DNA of 64,000 bases from Candidatus Delongbacteria bacterium. GTDB lineage: Bacteria; CAIWAD01. The first letter of the stretch is position 1; each line of letters opens with the position of its first letter. The notes below the pieces were generated by a model, which saw nothing but the letters and a program-made list of their open reading frames with translations, searched no databases and had not been told where the DNA came from. Position numbers and translations under genes: made by a program. The stretch is from positions 62,001-126,000 of the forward strand of contig JBAYTZ010000006.1 in the NCBI GenBank assembly GCA_041675285.1. Reading direction: 5' to 3'. Below are positions 34,672 to 43,759 of this stretch, piece by piece.

Positions 34672-35256
34672 TCAAAGCAGCTTGATGAGCAGGAAACTGC
34701 CCACCAGCAGGGCCGTGAACAGCAGCGCCAGCCAATCGAAGTGCTTGTCGATGAACCCCTTCATCGGTTCGCCGAACCAGCGCAGCAGGCCGGCCACCAG
34801 AAAGAAGCGCAGCGGCCGGCCGATGGCCGAGGCCAGCACCAGCATGCCCAGGCTGACCTGGTCGTGGAAAACGCCTGCGGCGATGGTGAACACCTTGTAG
34901 GGAATGGGCGTGAAGGCGGCGGTGAAAATCGCCAGGAAGGCATTCTGGCGGTACAGTTCGCCCACGTGGTCGAAAACCTGCTGGGAGAACACCAGCGGGA
35001 TGAACCAGTCGTGCAGGACCTCCCAGAGCAGGGCGCCGATCGCATAGCCCGCGATTCCGCCCAGGATCGAGCCCACGGAACAGACGGCCGCGTACCACCA
35101 GGCCCGGGCCGGCCGGCCCAGGGTCAGGGCGATGAGCAGCACGTCGGGCGGGATGGGGAAGAAACTGGACTCGGCGAAGGCCAGGCCGAACAGCGCGGGC
35201 ACGGCCAAGCGGTGGTCGGCCCAGTGCAGGATCCAGGCGTAGAGACGGCGCAGCAT
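34672..35256 (-). CDS. YqaA/DedA-like (VTT-domain) inner membrane protein
   Basis: 194 residues from ATG 35256 (GAGGA eight bases upstream). About five hydrophobic segments. Family marks: FAESSFFPIPPDVLLIALTLG near the start, GGIAGYAIGALLW, and AAFTPIPYKVFTIAAG, the half-hairpin motif of the YqaA branch. Related DedA/VTT proteins move lipids or affect membrane homeostasis; the role of YqaA is not settled. A GTG at 35271 is possible but has no ribosome binding site. Confidence 0.9.
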   Translation of the reverse strand: MLRRLYAWILHWADHRLAVPALFGLAFAESSFFPIPPDVLLIALTLGRPARAWWYAAVCSVGSILGGIAGYAIGALLWEVLHDWFIPLVFSQQVFDHVGELYRQNAFLAIFTAAFTPIPYKVFTIAAGVFHDQVSLGMLVLASAIGRPLRFFLVAGLLRWFGEPMKGFIDKHFDWLALLFTALLVGSFLLIKLL

Positions 35257-35288
35257 GGACGCATTCCTCACGGGTTGACAGGCTGTGA

Positions 35289-35951
35289 TCAGCCCGGCTG
35301 GTTGGGCGACCAGCCTTCCTTGCCCAGCAGCGGCACGAAGGCGCAGGACCCGGCGGAGCGCCCGCGAAAGGCGCTCTCCGACAGGCGGTCGATGATTTTC
35401 AGTTCCTGCTCGCGCCGGTCCCCCACGGGCAGGACCAGCCGGCCGCCGATGGCCAGTTGGCGTACCAGGGCCTCGGGCACCTGGGGCGCGCCGGCGGTGA
35501 CGATGATCCGGTCGAAGGGGGCTTCCGCCGGCCAGCCGATGCTGCCGTCCCCGCGCCGACTGATGATGTTGTCCAGCTCGAGGGTCTCGAAGATGCGCCG
35601 GGCGCGGATCAACAGCTCGCTGTGGCGCTCGATGGTGTACACCTTGGTGCAGAGCAAGGAGAGCAGCGCGGCCTGGTAGCCGCTGCCCGTGCCCACCTCC
35701 AGCACGCGCTCGTCCCCCACCAGCTGCAGCGCCTCGGTCATCAGGGCCACGATCCAGGGCTGGCTGATGGTCTGGCCCTGGCCGATGGGCAGGGCCCGGT
35801 CCTCGTAGGCGCGGTTCATCATCGGCCCGTCCACGAACTGGTGGCGCTCCAGCCGGCCCATGGCCTCCAGCACACGCTCGTCGTGGATGCCCCGGGCCCG
35901 CAGATGCCGCTCCACCATCTCCCGGCGGGCCTCTTCCAGGTGCTCGCTCAC
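35289..35951 (-). CDS. pcm: Protein-L-isoaspartate O-methyltransferase
   Basis: 220 residues from GTG 35951, overlapping the stop of the glycosyltransferase gene as GTGA. Motif I VLEVGTGSGYQAALL binds S-adenosylmethionine; RALPIGQGQTISQPWIVALM is the family signature near the substrate site, and later FDRIIVTAGAPQVPEAL and GGRLVLPVG. It methylates damaged isoaspartyl residues for repair. Length is normal. A short C-terminal extension (LLGKEGWSPNQPG) is typical of the bacterial enzyme. Confidence 0.97.
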   Translation of the reverse strand: MSEHLEEARREMVERHLRARGIHDERVLEAMGRLERHQFVDGPMMNRAYEDRALPIGQGQTISQPWIVALMTEALQLVGDERVLEVGTGSGYQAALLSLLCTKVYTIERHSELLIRARRIFETLELDNIISRRGDGSIGWPAEAPFDRIIVTAGAPQVPEALVRQLAIGGRLVLPVGDRREQELKIIDRLSESAFRGRSAGSCAFVPLLGKEGWSPNQPG

Positions 35952-36661
35952 GCGTCCTCCCCGGGGTGCGCGAGCCGCGCCTCCAGCAGCCGGCCCAGGA
36001 AGCGCAGGCTGTCGGGCAGGCGCCGGATGTGGCTGGGGACCACGGCCGGCCGCTGGCGGACGGGCACCTGGCGCACCGTGGCGCCCAGCCGGGCGGCCTG
36101 CAGGAGCAGTTGGCTCTCCAGGTCGAAGGCCCGGCCCGTCAGCCGCAGGCGCTGCCAGAGCCCGCGCCCCAGCAGCCTGAACCCACACTGGCTGTCGCGC
36201 AGCTCGAGGCCGCTGGCCCGGTTCAGCAGGCCCGTGGAGAGCCGGTTGCTCAGGCGGCGGTCCCAGGCCATGGGGGCGGCGGCCAGGCCGCGGTCCCCAA
36301 CGATCAGGTCCGGTTGCTCGCGCTCCCAGAGCTCCACGAAGCGCCCGGCTTCCGCCGGGTCGTGCTGACCGTCGGCGTCCAGGCAGAGCACGGCCGCGTG
36401 GCCGCGCTTGAAGAGCAGGTCCCAGCCCCGGCGCAGGGCCGCGCCCTTGCCTTGGTTGCGCAGGTGCGAGAAGACCTCGGCGCCGGCGGCCGCGGCGCAG
36501 GCGGCGGTGCCGTCGCGCGAGCCGTCGTCCAGCACCAGCACGGGCGCGCCGGGCAGCGCGGCACGCAACTCGCCCAGCAGCGCGGGCAGGCTGCGCTCGG
36601 CGTGGTAGGCCGGGATCAGCACTGCAAGGGCGCTGACGCGGGTCTCTGCCGGCTGGCTCAT
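35948..36661 (-). CDS. Family 2 glycosyltransferase, dolichyl/polyprenyl-phosphate type
   Basis: 237 residues. GT-A fold: LAVLIPAYHAERSLPALL, VLVLDDGSRDGTA, the divalent-metal DADGQHDP, and later SQCGFRLLGRGLW, which resembles DPM1/GtrB-type transferases that load a sugar onto a lipid carrier. There are no C-terminal membrane helices. It is coupled to pcm by a 4-base overlap and stands just downstream of the long non-coding repeat region, where its promoter must lie. Confidence 0.9.
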   Translation of the reverse strand: MSQPAETRVSALAVLIPAYHAERSLPALLGELRAALPGAPVLVLDDGSRDGTAACAAAAGAEVFSHLRNQGKGAALRRGWDLLFKRGHAAVLCLDADGQHDPAEAGRFVELWEREQPDLIVGDRGLAAAPMAWDRRLSNRLSTGLLNRASGLELRDSQCGFRLLGRGLWQRLRLTGRAFDLESQLLLQAARLGATVRQVPVRQRPAVVPSHIRRLPDSLRFLGRLLEARLAHPGEDA

Positions 36662-36723
36662 GAGCTCCTCTCGTCCGTTCGTCCGACTCTCGCCGGGGGC
36701 CGTGATGGTTTCCAGCGTCCGTC

Positions 36724-36746
36724 ATCCCCCGGCTTGACCGGGGGAT
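36724..36746. repeat. Hairpin repeat ATCCCCCGG-CTTGA-CCGGGGGAT
   Basis: A perfect 9-base-pair inverted repeat with a 5-base loop, in the context GTCATCCCCCGGCTTGACCG. Elements of nearly this sequence are dispersed in very many copies in several bacterial groups, especially alphaproteobacteria. It is the only copy I noticed in this window, and lies next to the tandem repeat. Confidence 0.75.
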
Positions 36747-36771
36747 CCCCTCCTCCCGTCAGAGGCTGGGG

Positions 36772-37097
36772 CGCCTTGTTTTCCACCTTTCTGCTGGCGC
36801 CAGAAAGGTGGAGCCAAAGAGGCGCTTTTTCTCAACGGCTAGAGTCAGGCCACCTCGCGGTGGCCTTCCGCTAGCCGGCGTTTGGACTTCCTGCAACCAG
36901 GTAGTTGGTTCGTCCTGCGGACTTCACCCAGTTTCTGGTTCAGGCCTGACGGCCTTCACCTCGCGAAACATGGCCTCAGATGGGCCTTTGATCCTCTGAG
37001 TCTTCGAGCCTTCGTGTTCAAAGTGACTCCGGGATGTGTCACACCCGACTCGGGCCGAGACCCATCAGCGCTCTGTGCCTCTGCGCCTCTGTGTTCC
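36772..37097. repeat. Tandem ~365-base repeat, copy 1
   Basis: First of two direct copies (start-to-start distance 367). From left to right: CGCCTTGTTTTCC; a 12-base-pair hairpin at 36782-36812 (TCCACCTTTCTG/CAGAAAGGTGGA); GCCAAAGAGGCGCTTTTTCTC; the two-helix hairpin at 36836-36877; CTTCCTGCAACCA; TCTGGTTCAGGCCTGACGGC, in which AGGCC-TGAC-GGCCT can pair; GAGCCTTCGTG; and three 8-base units CTCTGTGC at 37071-37095. No protein frame is shared by the two copies, and many differences are indels or paired substitutions, so it is not coding. The 805-base stretch 36662-37466 contains nothing else I recognise apart from the neighbouring hairpin repeat. Confidence 0.9.
36836..36877. ncRNA. Candidate structured RNA element, copy 1 (two-helix hairpin)
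   Basis: Outer helix CGGCTAG/CTAGCCG, internal loop AGTCA/TTCCG, inner helix GGCCACC/GGTGGCC, tetraloop TCGC. Compared with copy 2 both helices keep all seven pairs although four pairs have changed on both sides. The loops are constant except one base in the tetraloop. The same palindromic logic would hold for a DNA hairpin, and the strand is undetermined. Confidence 0.55.
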
Positions 37098-37138
37098 TGA
37101 GTCGACGTCACCGTTACCAACCCAGCAGGGGCCTGGGA

Positions 37139-37457
37139 CGCCTTGTTTTCCACCTTTCTGCTTGCGCCAGAAAGGTGGAGCCAAAGAGGCGCTTTTTCTC
37201 ACCCGCCAGAGTCAGCCCGCCTCCCGGCGGGCTTCCGCTGGCGGCAGCGACTACTTCCTGCAACCACGTAGCTGGTTCCGGCTGACGCCGTCACCACCTG
37301 GTTCTGGTTCAGGCCTGACGGCCTTCACCTCACGAATCATCGATCGCTCTTGAGTCTTTGAGCCTTAGAGCCTTCGTGCTCAAGCAGACTCTGGGATATG
37401 TCACCGACAACCCCGGCCAGGACCAATCAACACTCTGTGCCTCTGTGCCTCTGTGTT
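37139..37457. repeat. Tandem ~365-base repeat, copy 2
   Basis: Second copy with the same module order: CGCCTTGTTTTCC, 12-base-pair hairpin at 37149-37179 with identical arms and one loop change, GCCAAAGAGGCGCTTTTTCTC, the covarying hairpin at 37203-37244, CTTCCTGCAACCA, GGTTCAGGCCTGACGGCC, GAGCCTTCGTG, and CTCTGTGC-CTCTGTGC-CTCTGTGT at 37433-37456. It ends ten bases before the stop codon of miaA. The diverged spacers between conserved modules suggest the duplication is old, or that both copies arrived separately. Confidence 0.9.
37203..37244. ncRNA. Candidate structured RNA element, copy 2 (two-helix hairpin)
   Basis: Outer helix CCGCCAG/CTGGCGG, internal loop AGTCA/TTCCG, inner helix GCCCGCC/GGCGGGC, tetraloop TCCC. 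Relative to copy 1, outer pairs 2 and 5 and inner pairs 2 and 5 are changed on both strands and remain Watson-Crick. Confidence 0.55.
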
Positions 37458-37466
37458 GACGCCCCC

Positions 37467-38405
37467 CTAGAGCGGCGCGGCTTGGCTGCGCAGGGCCAGG
37501 GCCCGCTCCAGCAAGTCGCCGGGCGCCTCGGCGTCCAGCCAGTGGATGCGCACGCCGGCGCGCTCCAGGCGCCTGAACCAGGACAGTTGGCCGCGGGCCA
37601 GTTGCCAGATCTCGCCGGCCAGGCCCGTCCGCAGCTCGGGCAGGCTCAACCCCTCTTGCAGGTGGCGCAGGATCCAGCGCGGCTCCAGGCCCAACCGGTG
37701 CAAGCGCGAGGCGGGAACCCCCGCCGCCAGCAGCTCTTCAACTTCGCGCACCAGGCCCTGCTCCAGCCGCTCGTCCAGCCGGCGCGCGATGCGCTCGCGC
37801 AGCCGCCCGGCCGGCCAGCGCAGCCCCAGCACCGTCACGTCGCGCCCGCGCTCCGGACCTTCGGCCTGCCGGCCCCGGCCGGCGCGGGACACCTCCAGGG
37901 CGCGCAGCAGGCGCCCGCGCCCTTCGAGATCCGTCCGGTTGTGCAGGGGAAGCGCGCCCGCGCGCAACTCGCGCTCCAGCTCTGCCAGCGGGCGCGAGTC
38001 GGCCACCCGGCGCCAGGCCTCGTCCACGGGCGCCTCGGGCAGGTGATAGCCGCGCAGCAGGGCGTCCAGGTAGAGGCCCGTTCCGCCGCACCAGACGGCG
38101 CTCCGGCCGGCCGCGCTCAACCCGGCCGCGCAGTCGCGGGCGTCCCGGGCGAATTCGAAGAGCGAGTACTCGTCCGCCAGCTCCACCCGATCCATCCCGT
38201 GGACGAGGACGGGGCCGTCGTCCAGTTCGTAGTCGGCCCGGTCCTTGCCGCTGCACAGGTCCAGGCCGCGGTAGACCTGGCGGCTATCCACCACCACCAC
38301 GTCCGCGCCCAGGGCCCGGGCCAGCCGCGCGGCCAGCCGGGTCTTGCCCGCCGCCGTGGGTCCCAGCAGCACCCAATCCCCCGCTCGGAGCGCGTCCAGC
38401 CTCAT
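37467..38405 (-). CDS. miaA: tRNA dimethylallyltransferase
   Basis: 312 residues. Walker A LLGPTAAGKTRLAARLA (about 18-28), VVDSRQVYRGLDLCSGK (substrate-site motif DSxQxY), VWCGGTGLYLDALL, and a C-terminal tRNA-binding region with W(F)RRLERA. It adds an isopentenyl group to A37 of tRNAs that read codons starting with U; tRNA-Cys in this window is an expected substrate. ATG 38405 directly follows the stop of the diguanylate cyclase gene. Confidence 0.96.
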   Translation of the reverse strand: MRLDALRAGDWVLLGPTAAGKTRLAARLARALGADVVVVDSRQVYRGLDLCSGKDRADYELDDGPVLVHGMDRVELADEYSLFEFARDARDCAAGLSAAGRSAVWCGGTGLYLDALLRGYHLPEAPVDEAWRRVADSRPLAELERELRAGALPLHNRTDLEGRGRLLRALEVSRAGRGRQAEGPERGRDVTVLGLRWPAGRLRERIARRLDERLEQGLVREVEELLAAGVPASRLHRLGLEPRWILRHLQEGLSLPELRTGLAGEIWQLARGQLSWFRRLERAGVRIHWLDAEAPGDLLERALALRSQAAPL

Positions 38406-39950
38406 TCAGCCGGCCGCCACCACGCGGTTTCGCCCCTGCTCCTTGGCCTGGTAGAGCGCGGCGTCGGAGCGGCGGATCAGGTCCTCCAGACTGCGGATGG
38501 AGGGTTTGAGTTCGGCCACGCCAATGGAGACCGTCAGACGGCCGCCGGGCTGGCCCTCGCCATGGGGGAAGTCGAAGTCGGCCACGGCGGCGCGGATCTT
38601 CTCCGCCACGCTGCGGCCCACGCCCAAGTCGCCGCCGGTGAGCAGGACGATGAATTCCTCGCCGCCGTAGCGGGCGATCAGGTCCACGGAGCGGATGCCC
38701 TGCTTGACCAGCCGCGCCACCTGGACCAGCACGTGGTCGCCGGCCACGTGGCCGTTGCGGTCGTTGTAGGTCTTGAAGTTGTCCACGTCGAGCATCAGCA
38801 GGCTCAGGGGCGCGCCGGTACGCCGGGTGCGGGCCAGTTCCAGGTTGAACTGCTCCTCGAAATAGCGCCGGTTGTGCAGGCTGGTGAGCCCGTCCTTGGT
38901 GGCCAGCTCGAAGACCCGCGTGTGCTCCCGGGCGTTGAGGATGGCGCTGGCCATCAGGCTGGAGAGTTCTTCCAGCCAAGCCAGCCGCATGGGGCTGATC
39001 ACCTCGGGGTGGCCGTAGTAGAGCTTGAGCAGGCCCACCTTCTCCTCGCCGGCGAAGAGCGGCAGCAGGATGGCGAAGCGCAGGCCCAGGATCTCCACCA
39101 GGCGATGGTTGAGCACCAGCGGATGGCGGCGCAGGGCGTCCATCACCACCGGAGCGCCGGCCTGGAACAGGCTGATCTCGCGCTCCACGTCCAGCAGGAT
39201 CTGCAGGTGCTGGCTCAGGGCCTGGCCCGGTCCGTTCATGTTCCAGGTGACCTGGTGCACCAGCCGCCCCTCCTCGGGCACCCAGAGCTCCAGCTCGCCC
39301 AGCTGGAAGCGGAAGGTCTCCAGCAGCGTGTCGCCGATCAGCTCCAGCAGGCGCTCGAAGTCCAGCTCGCGGCTGATGGTCTTCTGAACCCGCAGGATGC
39401 CCGTGATCAAGTTGAGCGACTGCCGGGTCTCCAGCAGGCTCTCCTCCAGGTACTTGATCAGGTGGCCGTGGAAGCGCGCGTCCAGGCCCGAGGGCTCGGC
39501 GCGCTCGGGCAGGGGAATGGGCCGGAAGGGCACGCGGCGCTCGAGCTCGTGCAGCAGGGTCTCCTGCAGCTCGCGGCTGAAACTCCAGAGGGTCCGGACG
39601 GGCAGGCGCTGCTGGAAGACGCTGACCTCCGGCCGGTCCACCAGCTGCCCCAGCAGGGAGAAGCACTCCGAGCCGTTGTCGAACAGGTAGAGCAGGGTGG
39701 GGGAGTCCTCCTCCAGGTGGGAGCCCAGGTCCTGGTAGGCGGAGAGCGGCAGGTGCCGGTTGACGGGCAGCAGAGGCAGATCCGGGAAGAGCCCGGCGCG
39801 CCAACCGTGCACCACGCGGAAGGCCCGGCGCTCCTCGGCGGCCAGGTTCTCCAGCGTGAGGATCAGCTGGCCCAGGGTGTGTTGAGAGAACTCCTCCTGC
39901 AGATGCAGGGGGTTGGGGGCATCCAGGTGCTGGCGGATCAATGCATCCAT
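38406..39950 (-). CDS. GAF-GGDEF diguanylate cyclase
   Basis: 514 residues from ATG 39950; an in-frame GTG at 39992 would add 14. Neither has a clear ribosome binding site. The N-terminal 190 residues are an unrecognised soluble sensor region with DSPTLLYLFDNGSECFSLL. A GAF-like domain spans about 195-345, and GGDEF the last 170 residues (DGLTSLHNRRYFEEQ, GGEEF). An inhibitory-site motif RSVD sits five residues before GGEEF, so c-di-GMP synthesis with product feedback is expected. It abuts miaA. Confidence 0.92.
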   Translation of the reverse strand: MDALIRQHLDAPNPLHLQEEFSQHTLGQLILTLENLAAEERRAFRVVHGWRAGLFPDLPLLPVNRHLPLSAYQDLGSHLEEDSPTLLYLFDNGSECFSLLGQLVDRPEVSVFQQRLPVRTLWSFSRELQETLLHELERRVPFRPIPLPERAEPSGLDARFHGHLIKYLEESLLETRQSLNLITGILRVQKTISRELDFERLLELIGDTLLETFRFQLGELELWVPEEGRLVHQVTWNMNGPGQALSQHLQILLDVEREISLFQAGAPVVMDALRRHPLVLNHRLVEILGLRFAILLPLFAGEEKVGLLKLYYGHPEVISPMRLAWLEELSSLMASAILNAREHTRVFELATKDGLTSLHNRRYFEEQFNLELARTRRTGAPLSLLMLDVDNFKTYNDRNGHVAGDHVLVQVARLVKQGIRSVDLIARYGGEEFIVLLTGGDLGVGRSVAEKIRAAVADFDFPHGEGQPGGRLTVSIGVAELKPSIRSLEDLIRRSDAALYQAKEQGRNRVVAAG

Positions 39951-40009
39951 GGACGAAGGTAACACGCCGGCGCTGGAATGAACAGCGTCCACAGGCGGCC
40001 GGTCCGGCC

Positions 40010-41242
40010 TCAGGCCACGCGCTCGCCGCCGCGGAAGACCGCCGTGGGCCGGTTGTCCCCCGCCGTGTAAGGCAGCTGCTCCAGGTTCTCGAAGGGCCAG
40101 AGGGCCAGGTCCGCCTGATAGCCGGGCTTCAGTCCACCCACCCGGTTCTCCTGCCCCAGCGAAAGGGCACCGCCCCGGGTGGCCGCCCAGAGGGCCTCGC
40201 GGGCCGTCAGCTTGAGCTGGCAGGTGGCCAGGGTCAGGATGAAGGGCATGGACTGGATGTGGCTCGAACCCGGGTTGAAGTCCGTGGCCAGGGCGATGCG
40301 TCCGCCGGCCGCGATGATCCGCCGGGCCGGGGCGTAGTCATGCTGGCCCAGGAAGAAGGTTGAACCGGGCAGCAGACCGAAGACCACGCCCGCGCGGACC
40401 ATGGCCCGCAGACCCTCCTCGTCCAGCTGCTCCAGATGGTCGGCGGAGCGCGCGCCCAGTCGTGCCGCCAGCCGTCCGCCCGCCCCGCCGGCCGCCAGCT
40501 GGTCGGCGTGCAGGTGGACCTGCAGGCCCAGCTCCTGCCCCGCCCGCATCAGGGCCTCGGTCTCCTCCACGCTGATCACGCCCGGCTCGCAGAAGGCGTC
40601 CAGGGCCTCCGCCAGCCCGGCGCGCACCACCACGGGCAGCAGCTCCTCGCGGATCAGCCGGAACCACTCGGCGCGGTTCTCGCGGTGCTCGGGCGGCACG
40701 CTGTGGGCCGCCAGCAGCGTGGGGTGGATCCCGATGGGCTCCTCCCGAGCCAGTTCCTTCAGGATGGAGAGCGAGAGCAACTCGTGCTCCACGGTCAGGC
40801 CGTAGCCGCTCTTGGCCTCGATGGTGGTGGTGCCCAATTGCAGGAAGCGGCGCAGGCGGGCGCGCACGCGCTCTTTCAATTCAGGTGGATCGGCGGCCAG
40901 CAAACTGCGGCGGCTGCTGAGAATCCCGCCCCCGGCCTGCTGGATCTCCAGGTAGCTGCGGCCGGCGTTGCGCAGTTCGTACTCGCCGGCGCGGTCGGCG
41001 AAGAAGACGGGGTGGGTGTGGCTGTCCACGAAGCCCGGCAGCACCAGCGCGCCCCCGGCGTCCAGCGCGGGGACACCCTCGTCCCGGGCGCGGCGCGCGG
41101 GTTCGTCGTGGGAGTCGCCGATCCACTCCACCCGGCCCTGGCGGGCCAGCAGGCAGTCGCCCGCCAGGCGCTCCAGCTGATAGTCCTGCTCCGTGCTGGG
41201 GTGCCAGAGGGAGCCGCAACCGGTCAGCAGCAGGTCCTTCAT
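40010..41242 (-). CDS. hutI: Imidazolonepropionase
   Basis: 410 residues of the amidohydrolase superfamily. Metal site FVDSHTHPVFF, then AKSGYGLTVEHELLSL, PTLLAAHSVPPEHRE, HADQLAAGG and ATDFNPGS are HutI signatures. It hydrolyses imidazolonepropionate to formiminoglutamate, the third step of histidine degradation. ATG 41242 overlaps the stop of the acyltransferase gene by four bases (ATGA). hutU lies one gene upstream; hutH and a formiminoglutamate enzyme are not in the window. Confidence 0.96.
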   Translation of the reverse strand: MKDLLLTGCGSLWHPSTEQDYQLERLAGDCLLARQGRVEWIGDSHDEPARRARDEGVPALDAGGALVLPGFVDSHTHPVFFADRAGEYELRNAGRSYLEIQQAGGGILSSRRSLLAADPPELKERVRARLRRFLQLGTTTIEAKSGYGLTVEHELLSLSILKELAREEPIGIHPTLLAAHSVPPEHRENRAEWFRLIREELLPVVVRAGLAEALDAFCEPGVISVEETEALMRAGQELGLQVHLHADQLAAGGAGGRLAARLGARSADHLEQLDEEGLRAMVRAGVVFGLLPGSTFFLGQHDYAPARRIIAAGGRIALATDFNPGSSHIQSMPFILTLATCQLKLTAREALWAATRGGALSLGQENRVGGLKPGYQADLALWPFENLEQLPYTAGDNRPTAVFRGGERVA

Positions 41243-41924
41243 CGCTCCCGATCCTCCAGTTCGTCCCGCGTGCGGTAGATCGCGGCCATCAACTCGCCGG
41301 CCAGGAGCGCCAGCTCGTCGCGGTGCTCCTCGCCCAGAGGCCGCTCCGGCAGCCAGATGGGCGCGCCGCGCACGACTCGTACGAGCGGCCGGCCCCAGCG
41401 CGGGAGGCGGGCGTCGGGAGGCAGCACGCGCCGGGCCCCGGCAATGGCGAAGGGCACCACGGGACAGCCCGCCTCCAGGGCCAGGCGCACGAAGCCCGTG
41501 TGCACGCGCGCCTGGCTCTCGCCGTGGCGGCGGGTGCCTTCGGGGGCCAGCACGAAGGGCTGGCCGGCGCGCACGCGGCCCAGGGCCTCGCGGAAGGCCT
41601 CCTCGTCGTGCTGGCCGCGCCGGACGAAGACCGCCCCGCAGGCGCGCAGCCAGCGGCCCAGCAGGGGCCGCTGCCCCAGTTCCGCCTTGGCCCAGAAGCC
41701 CACGGGCACGTCCATGGACCAGGCCAGCGCGGGCACGTCCGCCACCGAGGCGTGGTTGAAGATGCCGATCCAGGCGCCTTGGGGCAGGGGCGCCCGGGCC
41801 TCCACCTGAAAGCGGCCGTAGGGCACGGCGATCAGGCGCACGCCCCAGCGGCTGAGGGTCGAAACCCAGGTTCGCGGTCCGGAGAGCGGCCGCCGGACTC
41901 CACCGGGTGGCGGAGCGGCGCCGT

Positions 41925-41928
<4 letters not shown>
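41239..41928 (-). CDS. 1-acyl-glycerol-3-phosphate acyltransferase-like (PlsC family)
   Basis: About 229 residues if read from CTG 41928. Acyltransferase motifs are clear: NHASVAD (HX4D), VFVRRGQ, APEGTRRH (motif III), VPFAIAGARRV. It should transfer an acyl chain to a lysolipid or glycolipid at the inner membrane. The start is odd: no ATG, GTG or TTG stands between the hutU stop and GTG 41841, which would cut off the N-terminal helix TWVSTLSRWGV. CTG 41928 overlaps the hutU stop as CTGA, in line with the ATGA and GTGA overlaps elsewhere here, and is my preferred but tentative start. It is wedged between hutU and hutI. Confidence 0.8.
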
Positions 41929-43622
<1,694 letters not shown>

Positions 43623-43703
43623 GCGGTCCTCGTGATCCAGCGTGATGGGGTTCGAACGCGGAAAAAGGTAGGAAAGAACGGGTCCGCGCCAAGCCCGAAA
43701 CCA

Positions 43704-43733
43704 GCAGCGGCGGCCCCGGGGGACCGCCGCTGC
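43704..43733 (-). terminator. Hairpin terminator after the subtilase gene
   Basis: A 10-base-pair stem GCAGCGGCGG/CCGCCGCTGC with a 10-base loop, 27 bases past the protease stop. On the minus strand it is followed by TGGTTTC, so the T run is weak. Confidence 0.6.
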
Positions 43734-43759
43734 GCGTGTCGTTGTCGAAAGTCGGCGGA

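Noticed and set aside
36772..37457. CRISPR array or insertion sequence
   Set aside because: Only two long copies, no short regularly spaced repeats or spacers, and no transposase frame or terminal inverted repeats around them.
37467..38405. Frameshift or fusion between miaA and the diguanylate cyclase gene
   Set aside because: Stop and start codons are adjacent and both proteins have complete ends.
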